From Actinomycetota bacterium (GTDB lineage Bacteria; Actinomycetota; Thermoleophilia; Gaiellales; Gaiellaceae), in contig JACDGR010000036.1 in the NCBI GenBank assembly GCA_013821525.1, positions 1 to 15,226 of the forward strand: DNA of 15,226 nucleotides. The letters are read 5' to 3'. Under the pieces are notes generated by a model. The model was not told the DNA's origin. It searched no databases and saw only the letters and a list, made by a program, of their open reading frames with translations. Shown here piece after piece: positions 1-6,221 of the stretch. Positions within the stretch are counted from its first letter, which is position 1; the number at the start of each line of letters is the position of its first letter. A program made the translations under genes and the position numbers.

Positions 1-441
1 CGCCTTCAGCCCTGAGCCCTCCTCGAGGATCGGCTGCAGGATCTCGCGCGTCGTGCCGGGCCAGGTCGTCGACTCGAGGATCACCACTTGCTCGCGCTGC
101 AAGACCGGGGCGAGACCGCGTGCGGCACTCTCGATGAAGGAGAGGTCGGGCTCGCGCTGGCGCGAGAGGGGGGTCGGCAGTGCGATCAGTACGGCGTGCG
201 CGTGCTTCAGCTGCTCGTAATCGGACGTCGCGACGACAACGCCCTTGTCGGTGAGTGCCTTCAGCCGCTCGCTGCTCACGTCCTCGATGTGGCTCTCGCC
301 ACGGTTCAGTGCGTCGACGACGGCGGGCTGGACGTCGACGAGGAGGACACGCTGCCCTGCCTCGCCGAAGGTCGCCGCGAGCGGGACGCCGACGTATCCG
401 GCGCCGATCACGGCAATGTCGTATTGCGCTCTCGCGGGCAC
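1..441 (-). CDS. wecC: Nucleotide-sugar dehydrogenase, probably UDP-ManNAc dehydrogenase (3' end cut by window edge)
   Basis: The reading frame gives 147 residues of the N-terminal NAD-binding domain of the UDP-sugar dehydrogenase family (UDP-glucose, UDP-GDP-mannose and UDP-ManNAc 6-dehydrogenases), which oxidise the C6 hydroxyl of a nucleotide sugar to a carboxylate using two NAD+. The dinucleotide-binding motif is YDIAVIGAGYVGVPLAATF at about residues 7-25. It is followed by VLLVDVQ, where the acidic residue binds the NAD ribose, then by VLIALPTPL and the VVILESTTWPGTT segment. The catalytic Cys domain lies outside the window. I chose GTG at 441, five bases after the wecB stop; a TTG at 450, overlapping that stop, is also possible. 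The substrate is not readable from this domain. UDP-ManNAc is inferred because the gene directly follows a UDP-GlcNAc 2-epimerase, as in enterobacterial wecB-wecC. Confidence 0.85.
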   Translation of the reverse strand, partial: MPARAQYDIAVIGAGYVGVPLAATFGEAGQRVLLVDVQPAVVDALNRGESHIEDVSSERLKALTDKGVVVATSDYEQLKHAHAVLIALPTPLSRQREPDLSFIESAARGLAPVLQREQVVILESTTWPGTTREILQPILEEGSGLKA

Positions 442-446
442 GGCGG

Positions 447-1469
447 TCAAGCGTACAGGGCGCTCGCGACGCGTTCGGCGGCGTGCCCGTCGCCGTAGAG
501 CACGGGCGCGTGCTCGGGGAACCGCGCCGCCGAGAGCGCCTTGCCGAGCTCGTGCGGCGTATCTGGATCGATCAGCGTGTTCGCTCCCGCCTCCAGGGTC
601 GCGACCCACTCCGTGCTGCGTCGGAGCGTCACGCACGGCACGCCGAGCCAGTACGCCTCCTTCTGCAAGCCGCCCGAGTCCGTCACGACTGCAGTTGCCT
701 CCGCGACGAGCGCGAGCATCTCGAGGTAGCCGAGCGGGCTGACAGCCTCGATCGTGTCGCCGAGGCGGATCCCGTGCTCGTCGAGTACGTGCCGTGTGCG
801 CGGGTGCACCGGGAACACGAAGCGCGCATCGGTTGCGTTCACGGCCTCGACGATCCCGGCGAGTCGCGCCGGCTCGGTGTTCGCCTCGCGGTGGATCGTC
901 AGCACCGAGTACGGCTGCCGCTCTGGCAGATCGAGCTTGCGCGCGATCGGCGCGAAGATCCGTGTCGCATCGCCCATCACGTCGCCGACGACCTCGCGGC
1001 GACCCGGCACGCCCTCGGTCTCGAGCTGAGTCGCCGAGCGCTCGTCGGGACAGAGCAGCAGGGCTGCGAGACGGTCGACCTCGATCCGGTTTCGCTCCTC
1101 CGGCATCGACAGGTCGAAGCTCCGCAAGCCCGCTTCGACATGAGCGACCGCGATCTCCTCGCCCGCAGCGTGGGCGCCCGCGAGCGTCGTGTTGGTGTCG
1201 CCGAGCACGAGCACCCAGTCGGGCCGCTCCCCCTCGAGCGCCTCCCGGATCGGGATCGTCATCGCAGCAGCGTCCGCCGTGCGCAGATCGAGCCGGTACT
1301 GCGGCTCGGGCAGGCCGAGCTCGTCGAAGAACACCTGCGACATCCCCGGGTCCCAGTGCTGTCCCGAATGGAGCACGACCTCCTCGATCCCCGCTGCGCG
1401 GAGCGCGAGTGAGAGCGGTGCGGACTTGATGAACTGCGGGCGGTTGCCCACGACGGTGAGGACCTTCAT
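447..1469 (-). CDS. wecB: UDP-N-acetylglucosamine 2-epimerase (non-hydrolysing)
   Basis: This 340-residue cytoplasmic enzyme should interconvert UDP-GlcNAc and UDP-ManNAc for cell-surface polysaccharide synthesis. The N-terminus MKVLTVVGNRPQFIKSAP is the family signature, followed by HSGQHWDPGMS (usually GQHYD), VLGDTNTTLAGAHAA and HVEAGLRSFDLSMPEERNR. The C-terminal Rossmann lobe has TDSGGLQKEAYWLGVPCVTLR and the STEW segment, which bind the UDP sugar. The length is slightly below the usual 360-375 residues, but both GT-B-like lobes are present. The ATG at 1469 has no Shine-Dalgarno sequence; a -10-like TATCGT on the minus strand ends eight bases upstream, so a near-leaderless message is possible. 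The dehydrogenase gene follows after five bases, so the two are probably cotranscribed. Family assignment is firm; the polymer supplied is unknown. Confidence 0.95.
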   Translation of the reverse strand: MKVLTVVGNRPQFIKSAPLSLALRAAGIEEVVLHSGQHWDPGMSQVFFDELGLPEPQYRLDLRTADAAAMTIPIREALEGERPDWVLVLGDTNTTLAGAHAAGEEIAVAHVEAGLRSFDLSMPEERNRIEVDRLAALLLCPDERSATQLETEGVPGRREVVGDVMGDATRIFAPIARKLDLPERQPYSVLTIHREANTEPARLAGIVEAVNATDARFVFPVHPRTRHVLDEHGIRLGDTIEAVSPLGYLEMLALVAEATAVVTDSGGLQKEAYWLGVPCVTLRRSTEWVATLEAGANTLIDPDTPHELGKALSAARFPEHAPVLYGDGHAAERVASALYA

Positions 1470-1496
1470 CGGCCGCTACGATACGCGGCGCTTCAC

Positions 1497-1569
1497 GGGC
1501 CGTTAGCTCAGCTGGTAGAGCAGGGGACTCTTAATCCCAAGGTCGAAGGTTCGATCCCTTCACGGCCCA
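1497..1569 (+). tRNA. tRNA-Lys (anticodon CTT)
   Basis: A complete 73-base cloverleaf is visible. The acceptor stem pairs GGGCCGT (1497-1503) with ACGGCCC (1562-1568), with discriminator A at 1569. The D stem is GCTC/GAGC, and the T stem GAAGG/CCTTC encloses TTCGATC. The anticodon loop CTCTTAA (1528-1534) holds anticodon CTT at 1530-1532, which reads AAG as lysine. The anticodon stem has four good pairs and an outer G-A mismatch (27-43). CCA is not encoded. The gene lies head-to-head with wecB, 27 bases from its start. A partial second copy of the 3' half lies at 1971-2010. Confidence 0.97.
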
Positions 1570-1580
1570 TCTGAAGGACT

Positions 1581-1602
1581 CGCCGCAGAGCGGCGCCTTT
1601 TT
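1581..1602 (+). terminator. Rho-independent terminator of tRNA-Lys
   Basis: CGCCGC (1581-1586) pairs perfectly with GCGGCG (1590-1595) around an AGA loop, followed by CC and five T residues (1598-1602). It begins 12 bases after the tRNA 3' end, on the same strand, and is the strongest intrinsic terminator in the window. Confidence 0.85.
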
Positions 1603-1728
1603 CGATTCGGAAGACGTTCGACGGTCGCCTGGTAAAACGGCCTGGGCCACGAATCGGTGGTCGACATCGTGCGCTGATTCCAGCACGCCCAGGGCAGAAC
1701 CCGGGATGGCCTACAGGACGGACTCTGA

Positions 1729-1830
1729 ATGACCGATGGCTCTCTGGTGGAACGCAAACTGCTTGAGGCGTTCCCCGGCGGCGCCGCACTCTTGTTCGAC
1801 CACGACCTCCGCTACCGCGGCTGCCTTTGA
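1729..1830 (+). pseudogene. Orphan PAS-like sensor fragment (33 codons)
   Basis: An ATG-initiated frame encodes 33 residues ending at TGA (1828-1830). The segment LLEAFPGGAALLFDHDLRYR resembles the first strand and helix of PAS domains in actinobacterial sensor proteins, where a DRDLRY-type motif is common. The decayed sensor at 13792-15226 has the comparable WNRELRYVRVN. The rest of a PAS fold is missing, so this is most simply the stub of a larger sensor gene left inside the scar. It is too short to be sure; a chance resemblance cannot be excluded. Apart from this and the terminator, I see no gene between 1570 and 1970. Confidence 0.35.
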
Positions 1831-1970
1831 CAGCGCTCAGCCTCGAGGGAGGCCCGGATGAACCAACCTGCTCAGGAACTACACCTAGAGCTGCCGGGAA
1901 GGGTCGAATCGCTGTGACCGTCACGGTTTCCCGAGGCCCGCTGAGACCCCACCGAGACACCAATGGGCAT

Positions 1971-2010
1971 CTCTCAATCCCAAGGTCGAAGGTTCGATCC
2001 TCAAGGCCCA
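1971..2010 (+). repeat. Decayed copy of the tRNA-Lys 3' half (att-like repeat)
   Basis: Positions 1976-2000 match 1533-1557 of the tRNA exactly over 25 bases. The match extends left to 1971 with one mismatch (CTCTCAAT against CTCTTAAT). The end GGCCCA (2005-2010) matches the tRNA 3' end, but the link between has lost two bases. The 5' half of the tRNA is absent, so this is not a functional tRNA. It lies in the same orientation as the intact gene, as expected of the distal attachment site of an integrated element. Confidence 0.85.
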
Positions 2011-2053
2011 CTCCACGACTGCGGCGAGATCCCCGTGTATCGGGAGCGCCCCC

Positions 2054-2080
2054 GCGCCGGCCGGCGCCGCGCAGGCGCCG
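2054..2080 (+). other. GC-rich palindrome and hairpin ahead of the response regulator
   Basis: GCGCCGGCCGGCGC (2054-2067) is a perfect 14-base palindrome. The overlapping CGGCGCC (2062-2068) and GGCGCCG (2074-2080) can form a 7-base-pair stem with a five-base loop. The hairpin ends 12 bases before the GTG at 2093 and has no T-run, so it is not a standard terminator. It could be a dyad operator or an mRNA structure, or only a by-product of high GC. Confidence 0.3.
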
Positions 2081-2092
2081 TGACAGAATGCG

Positions 2093-2767
2093 GTGTTCGT
2101 GACCCCGGCCCGCATACTGGTCGTCGACGACGAGGTAGCCCTGCGTCGGCTCCTGCGACTGCATCTCGTCAAAGAGGGGTACGCCGTGATTGAGGCCCCA
2201 GACGGAAACCAGGGGCTCGAACATCTGCGCGGGGGCCAGATCGATGTCGCACTCGTCGACGTGATGCTGCCCGGGCTCGACGGCTTTGAGCTCGTCCGGC
2301 TCGCACGACAGGACACCGACGTTCCGATCATTCTCATCACCGCCCGCGGCGAGGAGGCGAGCCGGATCGCGGGCCTCGAGGCCGGAGCTGACGACTACGT
2401 CGTGAAGCCGTTTTCCGCGCCCGAGGTGGTAGCGCGGGTCCGTGCGCAGCTTCGCCGCACGCGCGGGTTTGCGCAAGCCTCGCCGCTGCTCGGCGCGGGA
2501 CGGCTCGAGGTGGATCCGGTGGGCCGCCGCTGCGTTGTCGACGGCAAGGAAGTGGAGCTGACCCGCCGCGAATTCGACGTCCTCGTTGCACTGCTCGAGC
2601 ATCCCTCGCGCGTCCTCAGCCGGCCTCAGTTGCTCGAGTTGGCATGGGAGACGCCGTACCTCTCCGAGAAGACCGTCGACGTTCATGTCTCGTCCTTGCG
2701 TCGCAAGATCGACGAGGCCGTGTCGATCGTCGCGGTTCGTGGGGTCGGCTACCGACTCGACCTCTGA
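2093..2767 (+). CDS. OmpR/PhoB-family response regulator
   Basis: This 224-residue cytoplasmic transcription factor has an N-terminal receiver domain (about residues 7-120) and a C-terminal winged-helix DNA-binding domain (about 130-223). Receiver landmarks are VVDDE (acidic pocket, D12-D13), phospho-acceptor D56 in LVDVMLPGLDG, switch T83 in LITARG and K105 in YVVKPF. The output domain shows LTRREFDVLVALLEH, the recognition-helix region EKTVDVHVSSLRRKI and the closing RGVGYRLDL. The length is normal for the family. GTG at 2093 or GTG at 2099 could be the start; neither has a Shine-Dalgarno sequence. The stop overlaps the start of the next gene (TGATG), so the kinase downstream is its partner. 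Its target may be the 11-base repeats at 4116-4136, which is inference. The stimulus is not readable. Confidence 0.93.
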   Translation: MFVTPARILVVDDEVALRRLLRLHLVKEGYAVIEAPDGNQGLEHLRGGQIDVALVDVMLPGLDGFELVRLARQDTDVPIILITARGEEASRIAGLEAGADDYVVKPFSAPEVVARVRAQLRRTRGFAQASPLLGAGRLEVDPVGRRCVVDGKEVELTRREFDVLVALLEHPSRVLSRPQLLELAWETPYLSEKTVDVHVSSLRRKIDEAVSIVAVRGVGYRLDL

Positions 2768-4086
2768 TGTTGGCGCGGATCAGCTCGTTCCGGATCCAGC
2801 TCCTCGCGGCGACAGCGATCACGGGCGTGCTCGGATTGTTCGGCGCCAACGCCGCCGTCACGATCTTGCAGAACCGCGACTCGCGCGCAAACGACCAGCG
2901 CAAGGCGCGCATCGTCGCGCAGCAGTTGGCGGCGCGGCTCGCGAACGGTGCCCCACTCGCTCGTGTGAGGGAGGCGCAGTCGGTACTTCCGGATGATCAG
3001 ATCGAGGTCAGGCGTCGCGGCGGTGTCGTCTACGCCGGGCCGCCGCTCGCGCACACCGAGATCGAGGGCGTCGAGTCGGCGACGTTCCCGGGAGGCACGG
3101 TCGTCGTGCGCCGGCACAGCAGCAAGATCAACGACGCCGCTGCGCCGGTGGTCGTCACGCTGATCTTCGGTGTAGTCCTGGCACTCGTGATCGCGTCGGC
3201 CGCACTCGTGTCATCGCTGCTCGCTCGGCGTGTCCGGCGGCCGCTCAGCCGTGCCATATCGGTCGCGGACCGCGTGGCCGCCGGGGATTTCTCCGCCCGG
3301 CTCGGCACCCTCGGTCTCGCCGAGTTCGAGCACTTCGGCGCGGCCTTCGATGCGATGGCCGACCGGCTCGAGCGAAGCGACCGCGACCAACGGCAGTTTC
3401 TCGCAGATGTCGCACACGAGCTGGCTACGCCGTTGAACGGCCTCGTCGGCTTCGCGACGGCGCTGGCCGACGGTACCGCCGACACGGCGGAGGACCGTGC
3501 GGAGGCGGCGCAGATGATCGAGCGGGAGTCCGGCCGGATCGTCGCCCTGCTGCACGACCTGCGCGAGTTGACGCGCGTCGACCTGTTCGAGTCGGTTCAC
3601 CCCGAGGCGGTCCGCCTGGATCGCTTCGCACAGGAGATGCTTGCGCGCGCCTCGCCGCTCCTCGCCGGTGCCGAGCTGACGGTTGCAACCAGCCTCAGCC
3701 GAGTCGAGGTGATGGCCGACCCGAGGATCCTCGAGAGCATCGTCCGCAACCTGCTGTCGAACGCGGTGCAGTACACCGCGGCCGGCGGTGAGATCCGCGT
3801 CTGGACCGCTGCGCGGAACGGGGAGGCCGTGCTCGGTGTGCGTGACACCGGGATCGGCATCGCTCCCGAGCACGCCGCGCGCGTCTTCGACCGTCTTTAC
3901 CGCGTCGACGAGGCGCGCCCCAGGGCAAGCGGCGGCTCGGGCCTCGGGCTCTCGATCGCCACTCGCGCTGCCTCCGCCCTCGGGGGCCGCATCGAGCTCG
4001 AGAGCGAGCTCGGCTCCGGCACGGAGTTCCGCCTTGCGCTACCCGCGCTCGGCAGCTCGCGCCGCTCGCGGCGCCAGGCCCAGTAG
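2767..4086 (+). CDS. Membrane sensor histidine kinase
   Basis: This 439-residue kinase has two membrane helices (about residues 10-33 and 125-152) flanking an external sensor segment of roughly 90 residues with no domain I recognise. A HAMP linker follows (about 153-205, RRVRRPLSRAI to DRLERSD), then a dimerisation helix with the phospho-acceptor His217 in FLADVAHELATPLNGL. The ATPase domain has the N box IVRNLLSNAVQYT, then VRDTGIGIAPEH and GGSGLGLSIATR. The H box reads HELATPL rather than the usual HELRTPL. ATG at 2767 overlaps the regulator stop by one base, implying translational coupling. It should autophosphorylate and transfer phosphate to the regulator encoded at 2093-2767. The signal is unknown. 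Confidence 0.93.
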   Translation: MLARISSFRIQLLAATAITGVLGLFGANAAVTILQNRDSRANDQRKARIVAQQLAARLANGAPLARVREAQSVLPDDQIEVRRRGGVVYAGPPLAHTEIEGVESATFPGGTVVVRRHSSKINDAAAPVVVTLIFGVVLALVIASAALVSSLLARRVRRPLSRAISVADRVAAGDFSARLGTLGLAEFEHFGAAFDAMADRLERSDRDQRQFLADVAHELATPLNGLVGFATALADGTADTAEDRAEAAQMIERESGRIVALLHDLRELTRVDLFESVHPEAVRLDRFAQEMLARASPLLAGAELTVATSLSRVEVMADPRILESIVRNLLSNAVQYTAAGGEIRVWTAARNGEAVLGVRDTGIGIAPEHAARVFDRLYRVDEARPRASGGSGLGLSIATRAASALGGRIELESELGSGTEFRLALPALGSSRRSRRQAQ

Positions 4087-4115
4087 CTTCTGCCGGATCT
4101 CGGGCCACAAGCGCG

Positions 4116-4136
4116 CATTGCCGAACCATTGCCGAA
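4116..4136 (+). promoter_or_regulatory. Two 11-base-periodic direct repeats (possible response-regulator site)
   Basis: CATTGCCGAA occurs at 4116-4125 and again at 4127-4136, one DNA turn apart. Tandem half-sites with an 11-base period are typical of OmpR/PhoB-family binding. The pair lies between the kinase stop (4086) and the start of the 73-residue membrane protein (4177), about where an activator would bind. The regulator involved is not shown by the sequence. Confidence 0.45.
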
Positions 4137-4176
4137 GCGACAGCGTTCTCTCAGGAACGGCGGGCAGCCTGAGGAC

Positions 4177-4398
4177 ATGTCAACCACACTGATCATCACC
4201 TCTGACGCCATCCTCGGCCTGCTCGTGATCGCGGCTGTCGCCGCGCTCGTCCACCTAGCCCATCGCCTGCCCGAAACAGCACCGCACAGCGACGAGACCT
4301 GGGGAATCCAGGGCGACGCGTGGGTCGCTTCAGACCCACTCCCGTTGCGCCAGCTCGCCGCCCACGAAGACGAGCGCGAGCTCCAGCGGGCCGCCTAG
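4177..4398 (+). CDS. Small one-helix membrane protein of unknown function
   Basis: The ATG at 4177 opens 73 residues with a single hydrophobic helix (about residues 6-28, ITSDAILGLLVIAAVAALVH) and a polar, charged C-terminal tail of about 45 residues rich in His, Asp and Glu. I do not recognise a family. GAGG lies only two bases before the ATG, so ribosome binding is weak. An in-frame ATG at 4129 would add 16 basic, polar residues and overlap the direct repeats, so I prefer 4177. The gene follows the first kinase by 90 bases, with 11-base repeats in between, and converges on the second kinase. It may be a target or accessory membrane partner of the first two-component system; this is inference. 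Coding status is likely but not certain. Confidence 0.6.
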   Translation: MSTTLIITSDAILGLLVIAAVAALVHLAHRLPETAPHSDETWGIQGDAWVASDPLPLRQLAAHEDERELQRAA

Positions 4399-4422
4399 CG
4401 TCCGGTCAGGAGCTACCGGACG
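4399..4422. terminator. Perfect 8-base inverted repeat between convergent genes
   Basis: CGTCCGGT (4399-4406) pairs with ACCGGACG (4415-4422) around an eight-base loop. It starts one base after the stop of the small membrane protein and covers the stop codon of the convergent kinase (4406-4408). There is no T-run on either side, so if it terminates transcription it does so as a T-less hairpin in both directions. Confidence 0.4.
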
Positions 4423-5467
4423 GCACGCGTGCGTCATCGGCCCTGGCGGTCGGCGGCGCGCTCGCGCCCACCGGCTGCAGGCCTGGCAGGGAGAGCACGA
4501 AGGTGCTGCCTCGGCGGCGTTCGGCGATCACGGCGGCGCGCCCTCCGTGGGCCTCCGCGATCGCGCTGACGATCGACAGTCCGAGCCCGACCCCACCGGT
4601 CGAGCGAGTACGCGCATCGTCGCCACGGGCGAAGCGGTCGAAGATCCGGCCGAGTGCTTCCTCGGGGATCCCGGAGCCGTCGTCGGCGACCTCGATCACC
4701 AGCTCGCCCCCGAGCGCCATGGCAGATAGCTCGATCCGCTCATGCGCTTCTGTGTGCTTGACCGCGTTCTCGAGCAGTGCGTCGATCGCGCTGCGCACAG
4801 CCTCTTCGTCGAGGCGGATCGTGCCCTGCGCCACCGCGCCGAGGCGCCAGACACGAGGAGTGACCTCACACCAGCGCATGAAGATGTCGTCGAGGAACGG
4901 CTCGACGTCGACGTCGGTCGCGATCACGAAATCCGGCTGGCCCGCTTTGGCGAGGAGAAGCAGCCGCGCGATGATGCGCTCGATCCGTCCGAGCTCGTCG
5001 AGCGCGACATCGAGCTCCGTGTTGTCGGCTCCACCCAGTTTCAGCAAGTCGAGGTGCCCGCGGGCGATCGTCACCGGCGTGCGTAGCTCGTGCGAGACAT
5101 CGTGCAGGAACCGTTCCTGGCGCTCCGCGAGCAGCTTGGCTCGTCGCGTCGCCGCTTGCCGGCGGCGGGCATGCCAGACCATCGCGAGGAACATCGCCGA
5201 CATCAGCGGCACCTCGAAGAGCTCCCCCCACAACTGCACACCCTCGAACGCGTCGACGAGGATGGCGCCCCCCGTCGTCACGATGACCATCGACAGGACG
5301 AGCGAGGTGCGCGGCAGGCTCCAGACACGGAAGCCGTAGACGAGTGTCAGGCTGATCCAGATGAAGTGGAACGGAATCGTCTCCCAGCTCGACCACGCGA
5401 TCATTGCGCCGAGGTTCGCGGCCGCGAACACCGCCCACGCCGCCTCGACGCGGTGCTTACGCAGCAA
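4406..5467 (-). CDS. Histidine kinase with four membrane helices and no large external domain
   Basis: From TTG at 5467 the product is 353 residues. Four hydrophobic segments (about residues 8-25, 31-49, 55-73 and 83-98) with short loops form the input region. There is no HAMP domain. A dimerisation helix follows with His127 in RFLHDVSHELRTPVTIARG. The ATPase domain has N box LLENAVKH (N234), VADDGSGIPEE and GGVGLGLSIV. Such compact input regions are called intramembrane-sensing kinases in other bacteria. The start is uncertain: TTG at 5467 overlaps the regulator gene by 11 bases and no Shine-Dalgarno sequence is visible. The frame stays open to 5761, but those residues lie under the regulator gene and look non-coding. 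The partner is the regulator at 5457-6122. The divergent oxidase operon makes redox, oxygen or copper a reasonable guess for the signal. Confidence 0.88.
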   Translation of the reverse strand: MLRKHRVEAAWAVFAAANLGAMIAWSSWETIPFHFIWISLTLVYGFRVWSLPRTSLVLSMVIVTTGGAILVDAFEGVQLWGELFEVPLMSAMFLAMVWHARRRQAATRRAKLLAERQERFLHDVSHELRTPVTIARGHLDLLKLGGADNTELDVALDELGRIERIIARLLLLAKAGQPDFVIATDVDVEPFLDDIFMRWCEVTPRVWRLGAVAQGTIRLDEEAVRSAIDALLENAVKHTEAHERIELSAMALGGELVIEVADDGSGIPEEALGRIFDRFARGDDARTRSTGGVGLGLSIVSAIAEAHGGRAAVIAERRRGSTFVLSLPGLQPVGASAPPTARADDARVPSGSS

Positions 5468-6122
5468 GGCGATAGCCGGCGTGCCGGACCGTCTCGATCG
5501 CGACCTCGGGGCCGAGCCGTTTGCGCAGCCGGCGGATGCACACTTCGACCACGTTCGAGCCGGGGTCGAACGCGTAGCCCCAGACTTTCGCGAGCAGCTG
5601 CTCGCGGCTGACCACCTCCCCCTCGTGCGCCAGCAGCTCGAACAGGACGTGGAACTCCCGGTCTGCGAGATCGCGCCGCTCATCCCCGATGACGGCCTGG
5701 CGGCGCGCGACATCGAGGTCGACGCACGTCCCATGGACGACGCTCCCGGTATCGACGGCACCTTTTGCGCGCATCAGGTGGGCGCGGACGCGCGCGAGCA
5801 GTTCGTCCAGAGCGAATGGCTTGGCCATGTAGTCGACCGCGCCGAGGTCGAATCCGCGCAGCTTCGTCGCCAGGTCCGAGCGAGCCGAGAGCACGATCAC
5901 GGGCAGCTCCGGCCGCAGCTCGGCGAGCCCGGAGAGCACGTCGAAACCGTTCAGCGCAGGCAGTGAGAGATCGAGCACCACGAGATCGCAGCCGCCCCTC
6001 ACGCCCAGCTCGAGCCCTTGCCTGCCGTCGGTCGCCCCTTCGACCGCGTAGCCCTTCGCCGCGAGACCTCGCGAGACGAACGAGAGGATGCCCTCCTCGT
6101 CTTCAATCACCAGGATTCGCAT
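5457..6122 (-). CDS. OmpR/PhoB-family response regulator, divergent from the oxidase operon
   Basis: This 221-residue regulator has a receiver domain (about residues 1-115) with the acidic pair E7-D8 in VIEDEE, phospho-acceptor D51 in VVLDLSLPALNGF, Ser79 at the switch position in VLSARSD, and K101 in YMAKPF. The winged-helix output domain (about 125-221) has LADREFHVLFELLAHEG, the recognition-helix region GSNVVEVCIRRLRKRL and VRHAGYRLAA. ATG at 6122 is the only sensible start. The kinase gene follows with an 11-base overlap. About 30 bases upstream lies an array of 11-base-spaced ATGAC half-sites shared with the oxidase operon promoter region. The protein is therefore a strong candidate for autoregulation and for control of the oxidase genes; that link is inference from position and site architecture. 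Confidence 0.93.
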   Translation of the reverse strand: MRILVIEDEEGILSFVSRGLAAKGYAVEGATDGRQGLELGVRGGCDLVVLDLSLPALNGFDVLSGLAELRPELPVIVLSARSDLATKLRGFDLGAVDYMAKPFALDELLARVRAHLMRAKGAVDTGSVVHGTCVDLDVARRQAVIGDERRDLADREFHVLFELLAHEGEVVSREQLLAKVWGYAFDPGSNVVEVCIRRLRKRLGPEVAIETVRHAGYRLAA

Positions 6123-6151
6123 GTGCCGCCACGTCGGACCCTAGCCCAGCC

Positions 6152-6197
6152 GAAGATGACCTGTAAATGACGGACAGATGACAGATCCGTCATCTTC
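6152..6197. promoter_or_regulatory. Candidate response-regulator operator between divergent operons
   Basis: ATGAC occurs at 6156, 6167 and 6178, each exactly 11 bases apart, which on the minus strand reads as GTCAT repeats resembling Pho-box half-sites (CTGTCAT). The array is enclosed by a 9-base inverted repeat, GAAGATGAC (6152-6160) and GTCATCTTC (6189-6197), the latter adding an opposed half-site. The array starts 30 bases upstream of the regulator gene and ends 38 bases before the cupredoxin gene. OmpR/PhoB proteins bind such tandem 11-base half-sites. The regulator encoded at 5457-6122 is the obvious candidate ligand. Confidence 0.65.
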
Positions 6198-6221
6198 CTC
6201 TCCTTCGCCTCGCCGGGCGGA

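Larger units (their letters stand above)
1528..2010 (+). mobile_element. Probable scar of an element integrated at tRNA-Lys
   Basis: The stretch is bounded by 30-base direct repeats with one mismatch (1528-1557 and 1971-2000). The left copy runs from the tRNA anticodon loop into the T arm, which is where tyrosine recombinases commonly cross over. The right copy is a truncated tRNA 3' half. About 410 bases between them hold the tRNA terminator, one orphan PAS-like fragment and otherwise no readable gene. No integrase remains. The layout fits an integrated element that has lost nearly all its content. A decayed tandem tRNA duplication is the main alternative. Confidence 0.4.

Noticed and set aside
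255..1412. Plus-strand frame of 385 codons at the left edge
   Set aside because: It is antisense to wecB and wecC, Arg- and Ala-rich, with no domain; the opposite strand has full family motifs.
1471..1496. Promoter for tRNA-Lys or wecB in their shared 27-base gap
   Set aside because: TACGAT (plus) and TATCGT (minus) resemble -10 boxes, but no -35 match stands at proper spacing on either strand, so I did not list them as features.
1508..2686. Long minus-strand frame (392 codons) covering the tRNA and the response regulator
   Set aside because: It is antisense to the receiver and winged-helix gene. Its tail, REGIEPSTLGLRVPCS, is the well-known translation of a tRNA complement, a common annotation artefact. 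The same peptide fragment reappears at the decayed tRNA copy.
4320..5339. Plus-strand frame of 339 codons opposite the second kinase
   Set aside because: Ser- and Arg-rich low-complexity product antisense to clear kinase motifs; typical of high-GC shadow frames.
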